DNA of 64,000 nucleotides from Atriophallophorus winterbourni (Eukaryota > Platyhelminthes > Trematoda > Plagiorchiida > Microphallidae), in NCBI GenBank assembly GCA_013407085.1, contig JACCGJ010003449.1, positions 1-64,000 of the forward strand. Reading direction: 5' to 3'. The notes beneath the pieces are model-generated. The model searched no databases, was not told the origin of the DNA, and saw only the letters and a program-made list of their open reading frames with translations. The translations under genes were made by a program, and so were the position numbers. Each line of letters begins with the position of its first letter. Position 1 is the stretch's first letter. This document shows, one piece after another, positions 55,098-64,000 of this stretch.

Positions 55098-55655
55098 AGC
55101 TACAACGATATCTCCTATTAGGTAAACCTATGCGCCTATGTCAGAGGCGAAATATTCTCTGCACATGTGTGCACAACTAACCGTGCTAAATAGATTACCA
55201 CTACTTGCAAGAACACGTTCGTTTTTATCCGGACAACATGACAATATCTCAACCCATCTGAAGTATATAGCTGAATGTTAATTAGCCTAGCTCTTGGCGT
55301 CTGATCACATGCAAATCGCTATCTTATTTCGTTTTTACTTTCAAATAAGGAATGTAGGAAACGCAATCCTGGAGCCCAGCCCTGTCGTACAATCATCGAC
55401 TGCACGTTACCTGGCGTGTTGAATGTAATCTTCTGTTTCGGAATAATCGATCTATTTTCTCATGCTTTTATTCTTTATATACAGTCATGATGTCTTGAAT
55501 TTACTCTAGTGACATCGTTTTTACAACTTGTGACATCAAATTGATGTTGATGTATTTATCATCGTGATTTGTTAATTTTATTTTGCTTTATTTCTATACA
55601 TTTTCGTTGATTCCAGCTGCAGAAATGATTTTCTTCTACACAATCGCATAAAAAT

Positions 55656-57918
<2,263 letters not shown>

Positions 57919-59090
57919 GTGAGTATTCCCATTCTTTTAATTTCTGGACCCTTCGTTTCCGTACGACTAATTTTTGTGTTAAAATTAGATTTTAAACAGT
58001 ACCTGTATAGCGAGCATCCTTTGACCATTCGAATATATGGCGCTCAGAACGATAAAGGGCTTCAATCGCACTAGTTTTGATCGTTACACCCACAAAAGAA
58101 GGCAAGTGCGGATCCAATTGAAACACTGAAAACAAAGAGCACCTAGATTTCAAACTTGAGAGTTTGTGTTCATAACCTGGATTGATCACTCGCAACTCAC
58201 AGTTTGCCATGTATCTTGCCGCATAATGGTAGCAGTCCTTACATATTGAATGGTGCATCTTTTTCTGTAGTTAAAAATTCAAATTTAGGGTGAATTAATA
58301 TCATCTGATGTATTCTTGCGTTATTCTCTCTTTTGTTATGCTGATTATTGTATTTATCATGGTAAGGTGTACCCCGAAACTCATTGGCTTTAATGCTATA
58401 TTGCATTTGTTTCCGACATTGCACACTTTAGGCTACATGCATTTGTCCGCTTATTTCGTCTCGTCTGAGATATGAAGTTTGTTGTGTATGGTATACATTG
58501 AAACATGGCATCTGATACGGTTCAGATTTTTTAATTGTTTTCATAAAAATACATCATAAACTGCTCCAAACTGTTCACAAAACGAAACACTTTATTTAAC
58601 TTAACCTTACAGCTAACGCGTATGTGCTCAATTCCCATGCAACTACGTCAAACGTTCCTCAATACGTGGCGGAGGGAAGCTTAACTAGCTACTGAATCTA
58701 TAGAAGTGTCATCATATACAGGTCGTTCACAAAAGTTGATTGAGTCCATGTTTTATTCTAGGTATAGGCAGCTTATGCAGGGTTGGAAACCAAACTAGGC
58801 ATTCTCTAATCACAATATTTGATTGATTAACTGCATCATATATAATTTCTAAATCCATTGAGTCAGTAGATGCGAGTATCCTCTTTTACGATTCTGCTCA
58901 GCGTTACACCAAGATCCCCGCAAGTTTTTTTATTGATTTTCTCCAAAACAAACCCATTGTACCGCGATGTTGTTTTACAAGCGTAGGTCCCCGTCACATT
59001 TGTCTCGCTATTCGCTGCATAATCTTCCGTATTTTCCGCATCTGTTTATTCTGTGTATAAAACGAATTACATTTTATTCCCAACGTTTAG
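57919..59090. other. Intron-like stretch, nothing recognised
   Basis: Short frames only; presumed MASTL intron 5. Confidence 0.4.
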
Positions 59091-59198
59091 GCTTACTCAT
59101 CAACAAAAGGAAAAACCCGAAGAAATGTAGGTTCATCAACGCGCAAAACTTTAAATGCCGCCTCTTCTCAATTACAGTTAGCCGTCGAGTCGGAAGCT
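59091..59198 (+). CDS. MASTL: Probable MASTL exon 6 (non-conserved middle region)
   Basis: Acceptor caacgtttag, 36 codons in phase 0 (AYSSTKGKTRRNVGSSTRKT then ASSQLQLAVESEA), donor gtgagt. Phase 0 matches the end of exon 5. Ser/Thr/Lys-rich, low-complexity content suits the MASTL insert. No sequence conservation is expected there, so the evidence is splice structure only. Confidence 0.5.
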
Positions 59199-59842
59199 GT
59201 GAGTTTTGTTATTTTATCACCTCAGGTGCTCTCGCCATCCCCATCTTGTTGGTGCACTTGCGTTTATTAAGGTTTCTGGTGTGCGTCATTGCATTTCTTT
59301 CAGTGTCATCCTCAAGTGTGCTTTTACTTTTCTTCTATAAACGCTCGAGCAAACACGCTGCTTATTCATCGTAGAACCCTAACATGACACAAATTTCAGC
59401 TTTTTTACCTCCACAGTTTTACTAGTAGTCATGTATGCGATACTAGTATTAAATTCGCGATTTTCCCATTAACCGCTTCGTCTGTAGAATGATGGCTGGT
59501 GTCCACACTATTGAATACCGTTATGTCCAATTCAATGTTCCGATTTTCTCCTCATCGTTTTTGGATTGTGATTCTACGTTTGATTTGTGGCACACATTTC
59601 TCCAAAATCGTTTCCATCGTAAAGAAACTACACTGGGAATCTGTTTTAGTTTGTTCCGTAAAAGAAATTTATTTTGTTTCCAAAATTTCGTAGTCGTGCA
59701 GTTATTCACAAAACTCTTGTTTTGTTCCTATATAATTTCGTTTAGCAATCATACAAGTTTATTTTGTTTCCTTGACTTTCTGAAACACACCTGACACATC
59801 TATGCACAGTCGAGCACTGATTTGAAACGTGCAGCAGTCTTC

Positions 59843-59945
59843 TTCATCATCATCATCGTGAAACACTGGTCTTGAGCCAGGCAAAGTGCCAAGCGAACGC
59901 AGATAAGCAAACGCGTAAAAAGAAAGCGGATTATGCGAATGCTTT
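59843..59945 (+). repeat. Repeat B copy with (CAT)n start
   Basis: 'catcatcatcatcgtgaaac' then 'gagccaggcaaagtgccaag' and 'gataagcaaacgcgtaaaaa'. Confidence 0.65.
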
Positions 59946-60129
59946 TAGTTTTAACGCAGGTTCATCCAGCATTTTTCTTTTAGCAAATATGATGCGATGA
60001 AACACTATGACAAATAATAAACTACGTTGACGCCACTGACTTTTGTTTGCTCTCATACCTCGTAAGGTTTTTCTAGCGAACTATTAGATGGATATTTTAG
60101 ACCCCACCCTGGCAAACGAATTCGTCCCA

Positions 60130-60690
60130 CTGAGTCTAGCGCTACGGTGAGTTTCTTCAGCCCGGTTGTTCCTCACAGGCTTTGTGGATAAGTCGCGGTA
60201 TGGTAAGCGGTGACGTGGCATTCTTAAAATATGTCCCATCATCACTGACTAGCTTCAGCATTTTTCCTTGTCCGTTTCCTCTTGGTCTCATCACCCATTT
60301 TCAAACAGCGCGGTGATACCACCGAATGCTACAAGTACAATGGGTGTCAAAAACCGAAAGCCGGCGGACATCTTTCCTTGGATAGACGGCGCTTCGGAAC
60401 CATTGAGAAACCTACTACACACCACCGCATTGTACACTCGACCTTTAGTATAGAGTGAAAATTGCATCAACGAAGGCAGGAAACGCTTCACTCTCGTTGC
60501 CTGCGCTATGTAAGATCTCGTCCTGGATACGTACGCCAGCGGAGATTCCACAGTCTAGTTAAACGATGCAATAGACCTCTTCAAGATTGACACGCACAAT
60601 TATGTTTGAAAGAGATCCCCTCCGTTCTCCGGTGAAGCGTTTTACACTTGTTAGGTGCGAAGCACATGCCATAACTTGAAGATTCAATTG
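60130..60690 (-). mobile_element. RTE-like LINE 3' fragment
   Basis: Aligns throughout with 17541-18130, starting with 'tagcgctacggtgagtttct' and including 'acactcgacctttagtatag' and 'acacttgttaggtgcgaagc'. It covers the C-terminal part and 3' UTR of the element seen in the DNAJA3 intron. Heavily mutated. Confidence 0.78.
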
Positions 60691-61201
60691 CCAGATCGGA
60701 CAATCTGACCAAAGTATGAACTCTAGTGGCCATCATCTGTTAACATAAAAACCCTAAAAATAGTCCAATTTCCAAAGTTTTTTTTAATAAAAATCACTTT
60801 GTCCGAATGTAAAGATTCCTGATCAGTGAAACAACCAAAACACAACTTTGGTTTACTACAGATGGCACAATTTGAACTTCACATGTTCAAACAAATATAC
60901 GATTCTACCACATGAACTGATAAACTGGCTGCCTTACAAACCAATCACAACTTTTGATGCATTGTGGTACCACTTTTAATTCCCCGCGCTAGTTAGATGT
61001 GTTGTGTGGGCCGTATTGTTAAAGTTATTATTGGGAGCTACTGCATGGCCACCCGCTGTTAGCTTCTTTGTGATGATTCCAAGATGTGGGTCAAATAATC
61101 GTTCTTGGTCATTAGTCGCTCTTTTAATCCGTGGTCTGTTGTTGGGAAGAGCCCTACGTATGTAGCGCGTGCTTTCGCAGTTATTCCATTTCTCGTTATA
61201 G

Positions 61202-61366
61202 AAATCCCATGCGTATCACCTAACACCAGCGAATCTAGCCGAGCATCTTGAAGTCGATGCGAAACAAAAGCAGGAATGGCGACAGTCCATCCTGAAGACA
61301 CTCACGAAATTACATTCTCATGGGCTGGAATCTCTCTCAACCGCCGGTTTGTTGCCAGCGATGATG
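61202..61366 (+). CDS. Internal exon of MASTL or of an unknown gene
   Basis: Acceptor tctcgttatag, 55 codons in phase 0 with no stop (LAEHLEVDAKQKQEWRQSIL, KTLTKLHSHGLESLSTAGLL), donor gtatgt. Amphipathic helical content, clearly protein-like. Both splice phases fit exon 59091-59198 upstream and 62153 downstream. I do not recognise the family. Confidence 0.6.
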
Positions 61367-62152
61367 GTATGTCCTCCTATCCAGTTTGTTTGTTCATAGT
61401 ATATCACGTTATTTAATATCATGCCTCTCCTTTTGTAATGAAAGTATGATTTGGAATCCTATTTAATAGTGATTCAGTTGGCAGTTCATTCTTGTACTCC
61501 GAGTAGATTGAGGACATTTCGTCAGCTTAGATAATTGATAGCTGTGTTGTTGAATGTCCTGAGTTTAGAAGCGTTCCAGTGCAACCGGTTTTGCCCTTGG
61601 CTGTATTTTTTAGATCTATCCTCATTAAATTCATGTTCTTGATTGGCATATATTGAGATTAACAGTCACGCCATCCGGTCATAAGCGGATGTTCGTGTGT
61701 TCTTGTGTGTAAACTTTGTCCACCTTGTCCAGCACAATCGATTTTTTCGAATATTGACCAGGGAAATTTCTTATCTGGCATTGTTTTTTTCGCGTGGAGG
61801 TTTATTCTTAATGTTTAGCTCATGGTTTTCTTAATATACCAAGAAGAGTAGAATTGTAGTGGTAATCTGCGTTTGGAATTTAAAATTTTATCCTCTCCAT
61901 CTTGGTGAAAACATTGTTATTGCTTATAACTCATTGTAACAAAAACTTATTATGTTGTAAGACAACGAGAGCATTGAGTAAGCCGTTATGGGAGTGTTTT
62001 GTCAATGTGTCTCATTACTCTTTCATGGTTTTCGCTGATTATTTTCTGAATGAGTATGAAGCGGTTCAGACTTTTCTCTACTTATTCATGCAAACGTTTC
62101 TCCTTGTGTACTTTTCTTTCCTCTGATCGCCTTCTTCGTCTATTGTCAACAG

Positions 62153-62306
62153 TCCCCCAAACCAGGAGGAAATAAGGACGCCGTGAATTTGTGTCAAATC
62201 ATCCACGAGGACTCGATGCTTAGTTTGAGTGAGATTTTCGCGGACGCTGACCCTCGAGAATTGGCCATGCTCAAATCACTTATTAACAAGGTGATTGCAT
62301 CGAGTG
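62153..62306 (+). CDS. Next exon of the same unknown segment
   Basis: Acceptor attgtcaacag, 51 codons plus one base (SPKPGGNKDAVNLCQIIHED, SMLSLSEIFADADPRELAML, KSLINKV), donor gtacat. An alternative donor gtgatt lies 16 bases earlier but breaks the phase match to the last exon. Acidic helical composition; unrecognised. Confidence 0.6.
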
Positions 62307-62439
62307 GTACATTTATTTCACCCGTTGCCACCTCAAAACGCATTTTGAGCACTTTCGTAATCTTAATTTAAATTTAGAACTAGTTGTATCAACAACGTTA
62401 GTTTGTATTCGTCACTTTCACGGTATGATTTGCTAACAG

Positions 62440-62522
62440 AAAGGCATCTCCGCATCACCTCAAACGAATCGGCATCGGTGCTAGCATCGTTTGAAGAACA
62501 CAAGGAGTCCCATGAGCTGTGA
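62440..62522 (+). CDS. Terminal exon with stop
   Basis: Acceptor tgctaacag; two bases complete the split codon, then RHLRITSNESASVLASFEEH, KESHEL and TGA. An AATAAA polyadenylation signal follows within about 20 bp, supporting a true 3' end. Confidence 0.55.
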
Positions 62523-62532
62523 AATCATGTTT

Positions 62533-62540
62533 TAATAATA
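62533..62540 (+). terminator. Polyadenylation signal AATAAA
   Basis: In 'ttaataataaaaatg', about 12-15 bp after the TGA of the terminal exon. Confidence 0.55.
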
Positions 62541-63318
62541 AAAATGTGAACTGTCGTTGATTGATTGGTGTAAACCAGTGACGTTCGTAAATTTGGCGGC
62601 ATTACTTTTCTATCAAAAGCAATCTACTGTTACTTGGTATGGTGAATATTTGTAAATGTACTCCGGTACCCGGTAATCTATCAAGTATAATTCTCGGTGA
62701 GCCTTGTAATGAATAGCTTTTTATTACATTTTCATTGATTCAGGTTGAAAACCCCAACCTCGTTGTGGAGTTTCAAGTTTTTTTCAACATGTTTTTTCCA
62801 GTATTCAGTTTTATAACAACCTAGACACAATCAAATTTTATCATTTTCTGCTACCACTCTAGGAATACGTTTCGATGTCGCTTAGTACCCCTGATGTTTC
62901 AGCAATGCGTCAGAAAATTCTATCAGAAAGTTTGAAGAATGCCTCAACACACAAACTCAGTCACACTATTTTACTAAGGATCAGCTAATCCGTGGATATT
63001 CTTTGCGTCTACTTTTGATGTATTTCTCAGATTTGAATGTTTCGATGTCAAGTGATCAGAGCTGCAATGTATGTTCAATGGTTACTTGAATGCGGTTCAG
63101 GTTTTCGTTCCAGTGTGTGATCTTGCCATTTTATTTTCTCCATGATGCCAACAGTCTAACTAATTTAATTAGAAATATTTTGCATTCCAACTTCGGTCGT
63201 TTATGTTGTGTGTTCGCTGAGCTGGCATTGTAGCAGTAGGACGTTTCGTCATCAAGCTAGATGACATCGTCAGCTGAGCTTCTTGCGAAGTGTTCGTAAT
63301 CGTTCTGTTTTCTAATTT
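62541..63318. other. No recognised feature
   Basis: AT-rich; no gene or named repeat. Confidence 0.4.
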
Positions 63319-64000
63319 TTATATGCTGAACGTTCTGTTTCTTTCCTCGTCATTGATTTTTCTCAAGGTTACATGGCTTAATGTTCGGTTCCACATTGGC
63401 ACATACATGTCGTCCAATTGAACGTGTTGATTTAATGATCGCGTTGTGGAGTGCCACGCTTCGAGGAATTTCCGTATGTGGCGCATGCGCCCCCTTGCAA
63501 TGACTCTGGTTCCATTGCAGTTGACTTGATGTCCTTCTTTGTTACCGTGACTTGATAGTAACGATTTGTAATCGTGCTTCCTTATCGCTGATTGGTGTTC
63601 ACTCAATCTGGTACCCAGTCTCCTTCTTTGTGCACCTTTGATAGATAGTAGAATCGCGGAATTGAGGAATCTTCCGGTTTCATTCGGAAATATTCAGCAC
63701 TGGTGATCTGTGCCTTGAACTTCAGTCTCTTGAGGGCAGCGTTAATCTTGTTTTCTAGTCGTTTCGTTTCATCTTCACTGACCTGTCGGTAAGTGGTCGT
63801 GTCCCGCAGCAGTTCTTCAGCTTTCTCGATGTAATCAGCTTTATCCATGACTACCGTCATTCGCCCTTTGTCTGTGGGTAAAATGACTATGTTCTAGTCG
63901 TTTTTAAGGTGTTTGATGGCTTTCGTTTCCTCATAGCTAAACATCGGGTGTTCTACGTTTCTCTGCAATGCGGAAATGATTTTTTGCCGAACATTTTCTA
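63319..64000 (-). mobile_element. Penelope-like element fragment with internal deletion
   Basis: From the right edge the minus strand reads EETKAIKHLKND then ILPTDKGRMTVVMDKADYIE, KAEELLRDTTTYRQV and IPRFYYLSKVHKEGD, the N-terminal RT region of Penelope-like elements (VPADKGRATVVMDKxDY ... PxxYGLPKIHK). The next frame (63606-63319) reads SEHQSAIRKHDYKSLLSSHG and ARGRMRHIRKFLEAWHSTT then SLNQHVQLDDMYVPMW, the C-terminal GIY-YIG endonuclease end. The RT palm and the endonuclease catalytic start between them are deleted at about 63604. Continues off the right edge. Confidence 0.88.

Noticed and set aside
58967..59374. 135-codon plus-strand frame
   Set aside because: Only the 59091-59198 part in a different frame has exon-like boundaries; the long frame is probably a shadow of that exon and AT-rich intron.
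59489..59794. 101-codon Phe/Ser-rich plus frame
   Set aside because: Low-complexity composition, no clean acceptor in the right frame, overlapped by an equal frame on the other strand.

Overview
This window looks like nuclear DNA of a flatworm, most likely a digenean trematode. The evidence is mixed: two conserved animal genes with introns of only 31-42 bp clustered at their 5' ends and kilobase introns further 3' (a pattern known from schistosomes), and a dense mixture of CR1-like and RTE-like LINEs, Ty3/gypsy-like and other LTR elements, and a Penelope-like element. I cannot name the species. Most open reading frames in the window are retroelement debris or shadows.

Two host genes can be reconstructed from splice sites, reading phase and family knowledge. 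On the minus strand, 28253 down to 16659, lies DNAJA3 (Tid1), a mitochondrial Hsp40 co-chaperone: nine exons, all phases consistent, about 475 residues. Its introns are about 34, 35, 31, 134, 4560, 1857, 1181 and 2335 bp. A possible alternative last exon in the same phase sits at 15905-16050. On the plus strand, from 55656, lies the 5' half of MASTL (Greatwall kinase): five clear exons covering the N-lobe to the DFG motif and the start of the large insert, including a GC-AG micro-intron, plus a probable sixth exon at 59091-59198. Further plus-strand exons at 61202, 62153 and 62440 fit the same phase chain and end in a stop codon and polyadenylation signal, but the kinase C-lobe is not seen in the window.

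Layout. 1-5.2 kb: degraded CR1 ORF1/endonuclease, then a degraded gypsy element (integrase, RNase H, RT, protease in minus-strand order). 6.4-8.6 kb: two 132-bp LTR-like repeats around gypsy RNase H remnants, with a tRNA-like sequence and a hammerhead-ribozyme-like motif. 8.6-13.6 kb: a nearly full-length but broken CR1 element with a PHD-type zinc finger in ORF1. 15.9-28.3 kb: DNAJA3, its introns filled with an RTE copy and many copies of a ~230-bp SINE-like repeat. 28.3-31.2 kb: promoter-side repeats and a compact LTR element. 31.7-34.4 kb: plus-strand CR1 remnants. 34.4-41.3 kb: AT-rich and gene-poor. 41.3-44.9 kb: two CR1-type RT copies, one almost intact. 46.3-51.8 kb: several RTE fragments. 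54-54.6 kb: an unusual GC-rich block. 55.6-62.5 kb: MASTL and following exons. 63.3 kb to the end: a Penelope-like fragment.

All domain identifications are from reading translated sequence; no database search was run. Element edges are approximate unless a repeat pair fixes them.
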